Below the pieces are notes generated by a model that was not told the origin of the DNA, did not search any database, and saw only the letters and a program-made list of their open reading frames with translations. Shown here one piece after another: positions 22,749 through 33,499 of a DNA stretch of 64,000 nucleotides. The DNA is from Siderastrea radians (Eukaryota; Cnidaria; Anthozoa; Scleractinia; Rhizangiidae). Every line of letters begins with the position of its first letter. Positions within the stretch are counted from its first letter, which is position 1. A program made the position numbers and the translations under genes. The stretch is from positions 16,162,034 through 16,226,033 of the forward strand of contig OZ024895.1 in assembly GCA_964017195.1 (NCBI GenBank), written 5' to 3'.

Positions 22749-23177
22749 AGTGCACCTAACCCCAAAATATTTTTTACGCTAATATAAATCTTTGCACCTA
22801 TTTTAAAAACATTTCGCCATTATTTGCAGTTTTTGACTTTTTTATGGGCTTCAAAACTTACGACAAACTAAGCACCATTTGTCGCACGACCGAGTTAGAA
22901 GGGGCATGGGTCTATTCTTGATTTGACGTCACAAACTGCTTTGCACGCATATTTACAAAGACTTAAGGAGATGCAAATCAGTTTCTGATGTCAAATCCAG
23001 AATAGACCCATGCCCTCACTAGCTCGGTCGTGTACCAGATGATGGCTAGATTTCGTAACTTTTACAGCCTATAAAAAGTCAAGACTGAGGGGGATTTCAT
23101 AAAAAAAGGCGTAATGCTTTTCGAACAGGTGCAAAGAGTTATTTTAGCGAAAAAAATATTTTGGGGTTAGGTGCACT
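22749..23177. mobile_element. 429-base inverted-repeat element flanked by TTAA
   Basis: The ends are AGTGCACCTAACCCC and its reverse complement, extended inward by an AAAATATTTTTT block and, further in, by inverted GACCGAGTTAG / CTAGCTCGGTC and GGGTCTATTCT / AGAATAGACCC segments. TTAA lies immediately outside on both sides (22745-22748 and 23178-23181). TTAA duplication is typical of piggyBac-type insertion, so it is probably a non-autonomous relative. Confidence 0.75.
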
Positions 23178-23641
23178 TTAAGTGTCGCATTGCATGATAT
23201 GACATGACTATTTAACTGAGTTTGTAATGAATTTGAAATCAAGCGCAATCGAAATATCTCTTGGGGAATCTTCAAAACTGGTCAAAGGCCAAGTTGGAAA
23301 TTAAAACCTTAAGAAAATGATCGCAAGCGTTCAAATCTTAGTTTCAATCTTCGTAAAATCGATGGAGTCTTGGAAATCATGGAAAAGTCTTCTAGGTCTG
23401 ACCAAAAACGTTTGAAGAACTTTGGGACAATCTTTAAAAGTGTTTGGAAAATTGTCAAACCTTCGAATTTCAATGCTTCCTGGTCTAATGCAAAATTTCT
23501 GAAGCTAAAAATTGACTTTCAATTGTTACTCACCTAAAGGTTCATGTGTATCCAGAATGGTTAAGTCACCGGTGGGAAATTTCATGGTTACCTAATTGAA
23601 GACATTGGTAAATAAACTGCTTCATTTGTTGTGATCAACAG

Positions 23642-23908
23642 ACACAGCTACCATAGAGAACATCACCACGTCCATGGCCAAGTCTTGGATTGGTCAGCTA
23701 GTAACGTTGAAGTGTGTGTCCGATGGTTTTCCTATCCCAGCCATCACATGGATCAAACCAGATGGAAATATAATAAAGAAAGTTAACTCCAAAGAGAACA
23801 CAGTGACTGTTGTAATGACTGCTGATCAGGATTTTGGATTTTTTAACTGCACGACAAACAATGGCGTAGGCGATGCTTCCACACGCACAGTGCAGGTGCA
23901 ACAAATAA
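23642..23908 (+). CDS. RTK constant part exon 1: Ig domain
   Basis: The exon is 267 bases, phase 1-1, acceptor CAACAG, donor GTAAGA. It encodes a canonical Ig domain unlike the cassette domains: VTLKCVSDGFPIPAITW for the first Cys and core Trp, and FGFFNCTTNNGVG for the second Cys. The first two bases complete the split codon left by any cassette I exon. It is the first domain of the invariant ectodomain. Confidence 0.88.
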
Positions 23909-24430
23909 GTAAGAGCATTATCCGGTGAATGGGTTGGTCTTTCATAATATACAACTATACAAGTTGCAAATAAAAACAAGACTATTATACTACGGCTGTT
24001 GCTTAGTTCTCTTAAAAGCTGCTGGTTCTTTTTCATATACACGCAGTCTTTCTTTAAGGAAAAGTATCGCTGCAGTACACTAAAAATAGATGAAAATAGA
24101 TTCTTGGATATCCCCGACACATTATGATACACTCATTTTCGTAATATGTTCCCTTTCCGCTTCAAATGGTTGAATTCAGGCAAATAGAAATGTCTACATA
24201 AGAATTTTCGACCAAGTGAAACGTTTTGCGAGTTTGATTTTGATTTGTTGTTAGACATGGCGTAACAAGAATTAAAATGTTCGACATTATTTCATCATTT
24301 CCATGGTCAATACAGCATAGCTAAGACCAGTCAATTTGCACAGGCAAAGGCCTGACTGATCAAAATTATTTCCATATAATCATGTTTATACTTTTAATTA
24401 AAGAATTGATAATGGTTTGTTTTTCTTCAG

Positions 24431-24724
24431 AGGCGCCTAGCTCACCGAGCATCACCTCGACTGCTGAAGACGTTCACGCCACTTCACTGACAGTAAAATG
24501 GGCTGCACCAGCTGATGATGGAGGGAGTCCTATCACTGCATACCGAGTAGTTGTACTACATTTAAGCACTGAGATAAGAAATGAGAATATTACTGACCCT
24601 GGTGCTAGACAGAAATTTATTGGAGGTCTAAGCAAAAATGCAAACTACAACTTGAAAGTCTATGCCAGGAATTATGTGTTCGAGGGAGATGCTAGTCAAA
24701 CGACTTTGAAGACAAATTTTGAAG
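24431..24724 (+). CDS. RTK constant part exon 2: fibronectin III domain 1
   Basis: The exon is 294 bases, phase 1-1, acceptor CTTCAG. The donor is GTGCGA, which is weak. FN3 hallmarks are APSSPSI at the start, LTVKWAAPADDGGSPITAYRV (B and C strands with conserved Trp and Tyr) and NLKVYARN in the F strand. An extracellular spacer domain, 97 residues. Confidence 0.87.
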
Positions 24725-25088
24725 GTGCGAATTTCTATCGTTTTCTTCACGAGATCTAATGTCAGATGTTTTATTACAGTAGATATACAAGTGATGACAG
24801 AGAATAGTTTTCCTTGTCTTGTGGACTTTAAATCACTAAATTTTCCATCGCTCAAGATTGTTGAAAGTACATTGTAAAAAAAAAAAAGAAATGAATGGAC
24901 GTAAAGACCAGAAGTATTACTTGGTGCCTTTGTAACTCCCTCCCCTGCCTTTTCCATTAACCTAAATACCAGATTTTTATAGCTCCCAAAACCTGAGCGA
25001 AAGTTAACATCACTTAGGGTGAAAGGAAGGTTAATAAATGGTTTGCATTCCATATCTCTTAAGTATTTTTTTGCATTCTTTAACTAAG

Positions 25089-25400
25089 GAGTACCAGAAG
25101 CAGCGGAGATTATAGGCCTACCCGCAAAAACGAAAGAAGCTCAAGTAACCATAAAATGGAATGAGCCACAGAACAATGGAGCGCCCGTTACACAGTACAC
25201 GGTGTACAAAAGAACTGTGAGAGATGATGGCACACTAGAAGAATGGACCAAACTAAAGGTCATAACTGATGTTTTAATTCGTTTTGTCACCGCTAAGTTG
25301 GAGAAGGGCAAGACATATGAATTTGTAGTAACTGCCACTAACAAGTTTGGTGAGAGCGTCAAAGAAGAGGAAATGATCAAGAGAATCAAGGTGCTTAGTG
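25089..25400 (+). CDS. RTK constant part exon 3: fibronectin III domain 2
   Basis: The exon is 312 bases, phase 1-1, acceptor ACTAAG, donor GTAAGT. It has VTIKWNEPQNNGAPVTQYTV, then YEFVVTATNKFGES, all FN3 hallmarks. It is clearly duplicated with exon 4 (shared VTQY/ITQY and ATNKFGES/ATNKYGES). Confidence 0.88.
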
Positions 25401-25688
25401 GTAAGTGCTAAGAAAGGTATGTTTTAATAATTAAGGACAAGGCCAGGAAAAGTGGCAATGTGTTTGAAGTCTTTATTTAATCTATATATTTAATACTTGG
25501 TGTCGCTATTCTATTTAGTCCGGAGCTGCATTAGCAAAACTTTCTCATTAAGTTATTTTTTCGAACTAAAATAACCATAGAAAGCTTCTTACAGACTCAC
25601 GAATCTATCAAAAAATCAAATCTTTAATAACAAAGGAAAAAAGCAACATCGGGGACAGTCAAATTTCTTCTTTTTTTATCTTTCACAG

Positions 25689-25970
25689 ATGTTCCCGAGA
25701 AAGTCAAACAGAAAGACATAAACGAGGCTGAAATAACACTGAAATGGGAAGAACCAGTTAACAATGGAGCAAACATCACGCAGTACTCTGTCTACCAACG
25801 AATTGCAAATGATGAGCGGTGGACAAAGCTGGCAATAGTGAATGATGTCTCCAAACGTGAACACGTTGTTACAGTGGAGAAAGACAAGCAGTATGAATTT
25901 GTCGTAACTGCGACAAACAAATATGGGGAAAGTCCAAAAGATGACATCAAGACTGTTATAGTATCAGAGG
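25689..25970 (+). CDS. RTK constant part exon 4: fibronectin III domain 3
   Basis: The exon is 282 bases, phase 1-1, acceptor TTCACAG, donor GTGAGT. It shows ITLKWEEPVNNGANITQYSV and YEFVVTATNKYGES. It is the third FN3 domain and lies nearest the membrane. Three consecutive FN3 domains before the membrane helix is the arrangement of Tie/TEK receptors. Confidence 0.88.
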
Positions 25971-26239
25971 GTGAGTCTCTTTTGCAGTAATACGTAAGGT
26001 GCTACGGATAGTATGGGTTTAGTTAAATCGTTTTGGCTGACTTTGTACTTTGTCGTTTGGTGCCAGCTAAATACAAAGCAACGTTAGCATTACTTCGTGT
26101 TAAATAATAATTTTAATGCCTAATGCTATAAATTGCCCAACGGTAAAAACATCAACAAAAATCTTTTTAATTAAGAAGTTCTATCAGTAGAGACTGGGTG
26201 CGAGAGTGGACGTGCGTTGATTTCTTACGCAAAGACAGA

Positions 26240-26990
26240 CGTAATAAAATCAGTACTCATTCATTTTATTTTATCTGGGGTTTAATTGGCCGAGAGTCCA
26301 TTACGTCACTGCAAATAACTGCCTACGGTATTTTGCTCAACCTCGTCAAATAATTGTTTATTATCATTCACGTTGTTTTATCCGGCGTTTTAATTGGCCG
26401 AGAGACCATTACGTCACTGCAAATAACTGCCTACGAATAATTGTCTGCTCATGCGCATTACGGTGCGAAGTTGTTTTGCTGCGAATAATTCTGCTCGTGC
26501 GCAGTTGAGTCACCTGTTCAGAGCTCAAACTCAAATGCGGACAAGTAAGCCATTAAAGTGCGGAACTTCTGCGATTTTTGACAAAAAAAATTTGGAGAAA
26601 AAATTGTGAATCTTCCTTTTGAACGTTGTACCTTTTGGCAAATCAGTTGATGTATTCGTTTTAAAGCAATTAATTATTGGCGAAAGCAGAATTTACTAAT
26701 GTTGTATTTTTTGTGCAGAATCAGTTAAAGTTTTGAACGAAATGAAAGCGCGCACTTGGTGTAGGAATAAATAATTGTGAAACAAGCGTGCTGGTGAAAT
26801 GCATAAACACATTGTCTTGTTGAATGATAAAACAATTATTGAACTCGATTTCGCAAAATATCGTGATTTGCCAGTGTCTCGCAGATCAATTATTTGCCTC
26901 TGCCTTCGGCATCGGCAAATAATTGATCTGCTCGCCACTGACAAATCACGATATTTTGCTCAACCTCATCCAATAATTGTTTATTAGTTA
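26240..26990. repeat. Intron repeats: direct pair and hairpin
   Basis: A segment starting TTTAATTGGCCGAGAG and containing ACGTCACTGCAAATAACTGC occurs twice at about 26280 and 26390. A hairpin at about 26824-26982 has arms containing AAAATATCGTGATTTG and AATCACGATATTTTG and an inner ATCAATTATTTGCC pair around a short loop near 26905. Non-coding mobile-element debris. Confidence 0.6.
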
Positions 26991-27225
26991 CAATGCCTAA
27001 ACATTAATAACTGACTTTAAAATAAATAAAAGAAATAAAATATGTACAATCCAATCTAGTATGTACAATCAAGTCTGAAAAAAAAAACCTTAAATGTAGT
27101 CTTTCTCCCATATGAATAAAAGTGTGATAAAAGTGTGTGAAATACAAACGTGCAGAATAAAATAACCGCCACACCTAATTCTCTTTGTCAACTAAGACCA
27201 CTTTTACTGTATTTGTATTTTTTAG

Positions 27226-27255
27226 TTTTCAAAGAGCCACCGAAGAGTAATTCAG
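27226..27255 (+). CDS. RTK constant part exon 5: 30-base micro-exon
   Basis: Acceptor TTTTTTAG, donor GTAAGA, phase 1-1, encoding about ten residues (FKEPPKSNS) between the last FN3 domain and the membrane segment. It is inferred from phase and splice sites only. Being symmetric, it could be skipped without a frame change. Confidence 0.6.
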
Positions 27256-27718
27256 GTAAGAAACAAGAATTGCATAGAACAAGGCTTTTACAAATGTCTT
27301 TCTTCTCACGATCAAAGAGCTTTTTATCTTAAAAACACATCACCATGGATAGACTGAAACTACAGCAATTATGTATTGCCATGAGATTCGAAGAAACGCT
27401 GCTTTTAGTTTCGCTACCACTTGTATTTTATTTTTGTCAGCGGTTTCGTTGTATAGAGGCATTGTAAAAGCAAGATCCTAGCATAAGGATGTTGGGCTAT
27501 GTATGAGTTCTCTGGATCCGCAGTTGCTCCATTACGAGCTATCGGCGTTGGTTGTTTGGACAAAGCCCATTGGACCTTTATTTCCCATACATTGTGGATA
27601 TCTCCTTAGTTGACAACTTTTGCTCTTAGGCCCTTCATGTATTTATTTAGTGACTAATTTTCGTAATTTGGTCTTTCTCGACTTAGATACTTCATAACAC
27701 CGAACGTTTTTGTTTCAG

Positions 27719-27835
27719 ATTCTGTGTTTGACAAGGAAACCATCCTTCACGCCGTTTACATCAGTGTCATCTTTGTGTTTTCGATAATTATTTTTACCCT
27801 GATTGCTGTGTTATGGAGAATAAGGCGACGTTTGG
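27719..27835 (+). CDS. RTK constant part exon 6: transmembrane segment
   Basis: The exon is 117 bases, phase 1-1, acceptor TTTCAG, donor GTAAGT. It encodes a short acidic stretch, a 22-23 residue hydrophobic helix (YISVIFVFSIIIFTLIAVLW) and the basic stop-transfer RIRRR. This fixes the topology: Ig and FN3 domains outside, kinase inside. Confidence 0.9.
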
Positions 27836-29077
27836 GTAAGTTTGGCTCACGTAAAATATGTAAAGGCGTCTGCCAAGAAACCTAGGAAAACACAGCAGAC
27901 TGAAGTAGGTTACACTGAGTAACAGGGGAAATTCACGTACCATACCTCGATTGTAGAAACTAGTTGAAAGTGATCAATGTACGTTACGCTCATAAATCTT
28001 TCGTTGCATTACACATTTTTATGTAGAAAACTTTGGGAATTTCAATAAGACACGTTTAACATCATAATAATATTTTTTTTAAAGTTTTGCAAACATTTCA
28101 TGAAAATCATCTTAAAAATGTCAACTTGCTTAATTAAAAAAATTCATACAATGTTATGAAAATCCACAATCAAATATGTAACTTACTTTACCGTTGAGAA
28201 GTACTTGAAAATCTAAACGAAAGTCCAGTGGACTCCTTTGCAGATGGTCGCTTTCCAGATCTCCGGTTTGAAAAGAAACAAGTAACTTCTTGTGTCCTCG
28301 AAGAAGCCAGGTTTCTTGCCTTCAAGCACTTCACTTTGTTTTACATGCGTCGTCGAGTTTAAAGCAATCCTTCAGGTGTTTTCCTTTTGATGATGAGCTA
28401 TTGAAGAATGTAGTTTCCAAAAATGTATCTAAAATTACCGTATTGCAAATCGAGCGTACGAGGAAGCAGCGGCCATATTGTTGACTTCAGAGCAAATTGC
28501 TCCTGTGATAACAGGCGATTCCAATTTTTTCTTGTCAGTGTTCAGTGAAGGTTATTGCTCCGACCTAAATGCGGTAAAATATCCATTAAAGTACATCCTT
28601 TTTACTTGAAGTCTCAAGAAAGGTGATTAGTGTTTAAGTTCGAGGGAATGCCGCCAAGTTTCATCGTCATGTACACGCGTGCGACTACTGAGACGCTTCG
28701 AAAATTTTACATCAGGCATGGTGCGATCTACGTCGCCGTGCGGTCGCGTGACGCCATCACCGACAAAATTGACTCGCTTGGTTATATATATTCAAATTTC
28801 TATGAGTATGTTCTTCCGCTCTGTTCGCCCTCGGTCGGCAAAGGACCTCCGCTACTAAAAAGTGGATAGTAGTTGAAAAAATTCAATAGTTCTTGCTTGG
28901 CAATTCTATCGAAGAAGAAACTAAGTAATGTATAAGGGTAGCTTATCAAATACATTCAAAATTTTAGTTAAAAAAAACAATGAAACAAACAAACAAACAA
29001 AAAACAATTAATTATTAACAAATTATCTACCGGTGCATTTACGCAACCAGTGAATTGATTTATCTATTATATTTCAG
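27836..29077. other. Intron after the transmembrane exon
   Basis: No recognised exon. An open frame of 79 codons at 28630-28869 lies here with a slightly higher GC content; it shows no known motif and is most likely chance or repeat-derived. Confidence 0.45.
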
Positions 29078-29098
29078 AGAAGTCAAAGGCATTAGGCG
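29078..29098 (+). CDS. RTK constant part exon 7: 21-base micro-exon
   Basis: Acceptor TTTCAG, donor GTAAGT, phase 1-1, seven residues (EKSKALG) in the juxtamembrane region. The call rests on splice-site quality and phase. It is symmetric and therefore skippable. Confidence 0.55.
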
Positions 29099-29384
29099 GT
29101 AAGTTGCACTTCGTATTAACATGACATGACATTCGAACGATTTTCTCAGTATAAAATCTGACGTCTAAATAAGGAATTTTTGCTTGTGCTTGAGGCGCTG
29201 AGAATACACGTCGTGCAATCTAATGTAAAGAAATTCTAATATCAAAATTCATTTATTGTGCTATCAACTAAAAATTGCAGCTTCTTTAAGCCTCTTCAGC
29301 TGAATCTGCTGCACGTCTCCAATTCTATCTAAAGGCAATCTCCAACTGTTTTACTAATTATATATCTTTTTTTTTTCTTCAGAG

Positions 29385-29422
29385 GACGTGAATCCGCAAC
29401 AGGCGAGGGTCTCATACCGATG
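29385..29422 (+). CDS. RTK constant part exon 8: juxtamembrane micro-exon
   Basis: With acceptor TTCAGAG the exon is 38 bases, entering in phase 1 and leaving in phase 0 (RESATGEGLIPM), which is the phase the next exon needs. The acceptor two bases upstream would break the frame. Donor GTAAGT. Confidence 0.55.
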
Positions 29423-29991
29423 GTAAGTAATTTCTCATATTTGACATCAACAATTGCTTCTTTTATGAGGCATACAATAATGGCTACCTAAAAAGTTACT
29501 GACATAATATCAGAAAAGGGTTTTTGTTTCGTGCACTGGTTTCTGGAAAGAATCTCAGCTCGAGTTTCTGAGAAGTCGATTTCGATTGACGTAATGTCAA
29601 AGATGTCTAAACCAGGGCCCGGTTGTTCGAAAGCCGGTTAACGCTAACCTGGGATTAAAATTTAACAAATGTTCCCGTTTCTATTAATCAAAAGAGTTTT
29701 CAAAGGAAATTCCAAGTGGCGGTTTCAAAGCAACCAAAGTCAAAATGTAGAGCAAAAATAGTTAACAAGAATCCGTGTCGTTTGGCTGTAAAATTGAATT
29801 CAAAATTAACGTTAATCCTGGGTCAGCTTGATCTTGCTTTGAACAACCGGGTCAGGTGACGATGTGATTACATTTCCTCATATGATTTAACTGGATAAAC
29901 CAATCCCATGACCATTACTTTTATTCAATGGGTATATTAGAATATCGATTGTTTGAAGGGATCAAAATAGTTTTATTTTTACTGTCAATAG

Positions 29992-30256
29992 CTTCCCATA
30001 CCTGTCCAGGGGGACACTAACACACAGCCCTCAGACGAGGGTCCCAGGGATGATCCACAGTATGCCACAGTGGCACCAGGAGGTAGAGATTACATGACGC
30101 TACATCCCTCAACAAGAAGTTGGGAAATTGATCGAGAACAAGTCAACATTATCAAAGTCATCGGCAAAGGAGCATTTTCTGAAGTTGCCAAGGCAACATT
30201 GAGGAACCCACGTGATGACCAGGAATGTACCACAGTGGCAGCCAAAATGCTGAAAG
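29992..30256 (+). CDS. RTK constant part exon 9: juxtamembrane and kinase glycine loop
   Basis: The exon is 265 bases, entering in phase 0 and leaving in phase 1, acceptor CAATAG, donor GTCTGA. It contains juxtamembrane tyrosines (DPQYATV, RDYMTL), then WEIDREQVNIIKVIGKGAFSEV, which is the start of the kinase with its GxGxFxxV ATP-binding loop, and VAAKMLK with the ATP-anchoring Lys. The WEI(D/P)R start is typical of FGFR/Tie-class kinases. Confidence 0.9.
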
Positions 30257-30502
30257 GTCTGATGGTTTTTGGTTCTAAAACAATAAAATCGTAGGGTGAA
30301 AATATAGTTACTGATGCAAAGAACCGTAGTTATAAAGCTTTTTTACACTGCCACGAGTACAGGACATTAAAGAAAAACTTGAGTTTTCGTTGGTGTCATG
30401 GGTTACGAATTAGAGGTAGAATTTTTGTTTTCAGTCCAAATCCAGTGACAAACTGAGTGTCGTTTGTTTACCCTGAACATGTTTCTTTTTCTTGTTTTGT
30501 AG

Positions 30503-30613
30503 CGAAGGCCCCTGAATCAGATAGAAAGGATTTGTTGTCGGAACTTGAGCTGATGACAAAACTGAAACCTCATCCTCATGTTATCAAGCTAATTGGATGC
30601 GTCACCGAAAGCG
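30503..30613 (+). CDS. RTK constant part exon 10: kinase alphaC helix
   Basis: The exon is 111 bases, phase 1-1, acceptor TTGTAG, donor GTAATG. It encodes DLLSELELMTKL with the alphaC Glu that pairs with the Lys of exon 9, then HPHVIKLIGCVTES (beta4-beta5). It matches the corresponding FGFR/Tie segment in pattern. Confidence 0.9.
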
Positions 30614-31169
30614 GTAATGCAAATGCTTCTTCGTGCGGATCACATTTCTAGACCAGACTTCTTTTTTTTTTTTACTTTGTTTTGCAGCAGCGTAAATTGG
30701 ATTTATCATAGGAAATATTGAGATACTGCGCATTGATTATATTAAAAACTGCAATAATTGTCTTAAAAGGAATAGCTGATTATAAAGGAAACCTATATGT
30801 TATAAAATTATAGTGAACGGCTAAATTTACGATCTCTTAAGGGTTTTGAATGGTAGAAGTCTATATGAGGCATTTTTCAAAGCTGGTGTCTTTTTCCAAT
30901 GAATTTTTTAGTTGATTTGATATGTTAAAGGGCTTCTATAATGGGACATAAAATCTTCCAACTTTTAATAATCCTCAGAAAGGACTTAACAATTCATTGA
31001 AGAAATATTAAAATACCTAATCACGTTTAAAGGACGTGCTTTCTAAACACATGAATTAAATGCTAAATATTTAATTGTTGCGTTCAGCTTTTGGTGGGCT
31101 GGCTCCTGGGCCTCTAGGTTAAAGAACACGTAAACGAGTAAATGATTGTTTTCGTTCCATATGTCATAG

Positions 31170-31361
31170 ATCCCCTTCTGGTTCTTATTGAGTATGTACC
31201 GTTTGGTGACCTTCTGGGATATTTGAGGAAGAGCCGAGGACTGAACGACACATACTTTAATGACCCGGATGTAAAGCCGCAGACCAGTCTAACTGCAGAT
31301 CAGTTAATGAAGTTCGCTTGGCAGGTTGCTGATGGAATGTGTTATCTGTCGTCCAAAAAAG
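31170..31361 (+). CDS. RTK constant part exon 11: kinase hinge and alphaE, frame problem at the 3' end
   Basis: Acceptor TCATAG, phase 1 entry. It contains LLVLIEYVPFGDLLGYLRKSRG (hinge, short kinase insert following) and MKFAWQVADGMCYLSSKK (alphaE). At the GTTTGC donor the exon leaves in phase 1, but the next exon must be entered in phase 0 to read [10 protein letters not shown]. One A fewer in the run of six A at 31355-31360 would give the right phase. As written, joining to 31820 yields a stop within a few codons. A donor about 15 bases downstream (ATT|GTGATA) would restore phase with five extra residues. Sequence error, null allele or alternative donor cannot be told apart here. Confidence 0.75.
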
Positions 31362-31819
31362 GTTTGCCCGATATTGTGATATGTGCCAAAAGAGTAATCG
31401 ATTTTAAATAAATAAATTATGTATAGTTTTAAATTCCCCGACATCTTTTATTTTAAATTGCAGGCTCTACTTGGCAAAGGTGTTATCTAAATGGCTGAAC
31501 GAAACGTATCCAAATATCAGTTATAGTGAAGACTAATAAAGGGACACACGAGATCGGAATACTAGTTTCTGGAAATTAATTTGACGTCACTGAAATGCCA
31601 GAAATCAATATTTGTGCCCAGAATTCATCGGGTAATTTACCAAACTTCGGTGCACATTAAAAAACCAAGGTTACCTCAAAAAGTACTGGCTTTCAAGTGA
31701 AGACAAAGTTGAACACGTTTAACAGTCAGTAAAGGAAAAGAATGTTTTGCCTAATTTTGGTTCAAAACAAGTTAGGAAAAGTAAAAGGCAATGGTAATAA
31801 ACTGTTCGGTTTGTTTTAG

Positions 31820-31942
31820 ATAATCCATCGTGACTTAGCAGCGAGGAATGTTCTTGTTGGTGAAGGAGAGAAGTGTAAGGTGACAGATTTTGGGATGGCG
31901 AGGAATTTGGATCAGGAAGATATTTACGCCAGAAAAAGTCGG
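31820..31942 (+). CDS. RTK constant part exon 12: catalytic and activation loops
   Basis: The exon is 123 bases, phase 0-0, acceptor TTTTAG, donor GTGAGT. It encodes [10 protein letters not shown] (catalytic Asp, with the AAR signature of receptor tyrosine kinases), VTDFGMAR (metal-binding DFG) and EDIYARKSR with the activation-loop Tyr. All catalytic residues are present. Confidence 0.92.
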
Positions 31943-32364
31943 GTGAGTGTTTAGAAAAGAAGTTGGTTTAATTGAGTGCCGTTTCTATCTTTATTTAACA
32001 GGGCAACGTCGTAGTTATTAAAAGCGATTCTTGCATATTGAAACTGCAATGCTTTACAGACAGGTTGCAACTTTTTTCTTAAATCGAGAATTCTTGCGTA
32101 CCTTGGAGAAATATCTCTCGCCCCCATTTTCTATCCCATAAATAATGATTTCAACATTCACGATAAATTAAACATGTTGTAGGGAGGTTTCGCAGAAGCA
32201 TACAATTCTCAAACTAATTAGTTGGAAGGGTGGAAAAGCAACAACAACAACAGTAGCAACAACAACAACTATAATGTTTGGTGGCCGTGAGACGCATTGT
32301 TAAAATTATACGCCGTGTTGTTTTTTTAATGGTGGACTCTCTTTTTGATTTGTTTTTTTTGAAG

Positions 32365-32435
32365 GGTCGTCTACCTGTTAAGTGGACTGCTTATGAGGCT
32401 TTGATGTTTGGAATATACACAACACAGAGTAATGT
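32365..32435 (+). CDS. RTK constant part exon 13: activation segment end
   Basis: The exon is 71 bases, phase 0 to 2, acceptor TTGAAG, donor GTAAGT. It encodes GRLPVKWTAYEAL, the P+1 loop of tyrosine kinases (with TAYE at the position of the usual APE), then TTQSNV leading into alphaF. Confidence 0.9.
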
Positions 32436-32688
32436 GTAAGTAATTTAAGTCGGAGCAAACAAGGGTGGTTTTCTAGTTTTTTTCCGGTGGTTTAATGCGT
32501 CAATGAAAAAGGCGTTACTTGTTGAAATCGGAAGCTGGTTCACTTGTATCCAAGTTTACGTAGAAATAATTTGAGCTGGGTACATTTTGCAAAAGCATGT
32601 AATTTGATTCAAATTTATCAGTTTCGGAGAACCACTTATGATACAAAGGAATGCAATGATTGAGTATTTCCTTCTCCCCTTCTTACAG

Positions 32689-32729
32689 CTGGAGTTATGG
32701 AATATTGCTCTACGAAATTATCACTGTGG
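32689..32729 (+). CDS. RTK constant part exon 14: alphaF
   Basis: The exon is 41 bases, phase 2 to 1, acceptor TTACAG, donor GTAAGT. It encodes WSYGILLYEIITVG, the alphaF segment whose preceding Asp is here Asn (SNVWSYG instead of the usual SDVWSYG). That Asp normally stabilises the catalytic loop, so the Asn is unusual. Confidence 0.88.
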
Positions 32730-32925
32730 GTAAGTAGGGTTTTTGACTTTTTGTTTATTTGGCACAATATACTTTTTGTTAAATAGTTATCAGGTAAAGA
32801 AAATGCTTTGCATAAAACCGTAAGCCCATACAACAAAACAGGAATTCTGCCTTAGTCAGTGTTTCAAAGAAACTGTATTTTTATCTTGCATCCATAATAA
32901 CAGCATGTAACTTCATCTCATCTAG

Positions 32926-33022
32926 GTGGAACTCCATATCCTGGTATAAATGCTCGCCAAATCGCCGGGAAACTTCAAGAGGGATATAGAATGCCAAAAC
33001 CAACTCACGTTGACAGTAAATT
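32926..33022 (+). CDS. RTK constant part exon 15: kinase C-lobe
   Basis: The exon is 97 bases, phase 1 to 2, acceptor ATCTAG, donor GTAAGT. It encodes GGTPYPGINARQI and GYRMPKP, the alphaG region typical of receptor tyrosine kinases. Confidence 0.9.
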
Positions 33023-33499
33023 GTAAGTTTACGCCTTATTGCTTGATCAATTTGTAAGCAAATCGTTTTCCAGACATAACAGCTCACAACGCTGCAACCC
33101 CAGAGTTCTTTTTCTTCCGAAACAGAACTTTTAAGTTCTAGGTTTGAAGTTTTAATTTGTGATTAAAATCACATTGTGCCTGTTCAGATGGAATTCAACA
33201 AAACTGTGGTCTAAATCAATTTCACTCTCGTGCCTTTTTAATGTTGTTTACTGTAAACAGTGTAACGAATGCTTATAGAACAGACTACAAAACCTATTTT
33301 CTACTTAAAATGACCCGGGCTCCTATGATGGCAGGATTTGAAAACTTAAAGCTTTTTTCATTACTGTATAAATGTACTTATGGATGTCGCGCATTTCACT
33401 GAAACAATATTTCATATTAAGGGAATGCTTATTCAGCTCCAGCTAGACTGTTCTTGCTGTTGCTTCTACTTAGATTATCACTTTACTTTTGTTTACTAG

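Noticed and set aside
23698..24132. 144-codon open frame on the minus strand
   Set aside because: It overlaps the constant Ig exon on the plus strand, which has splice sites and domain motifs; antisense shadow.
24628..25053. 141-codon open frame on the minus strand
   Set aside because: Antisense of FN3 exon 2 and its intron; no motif.
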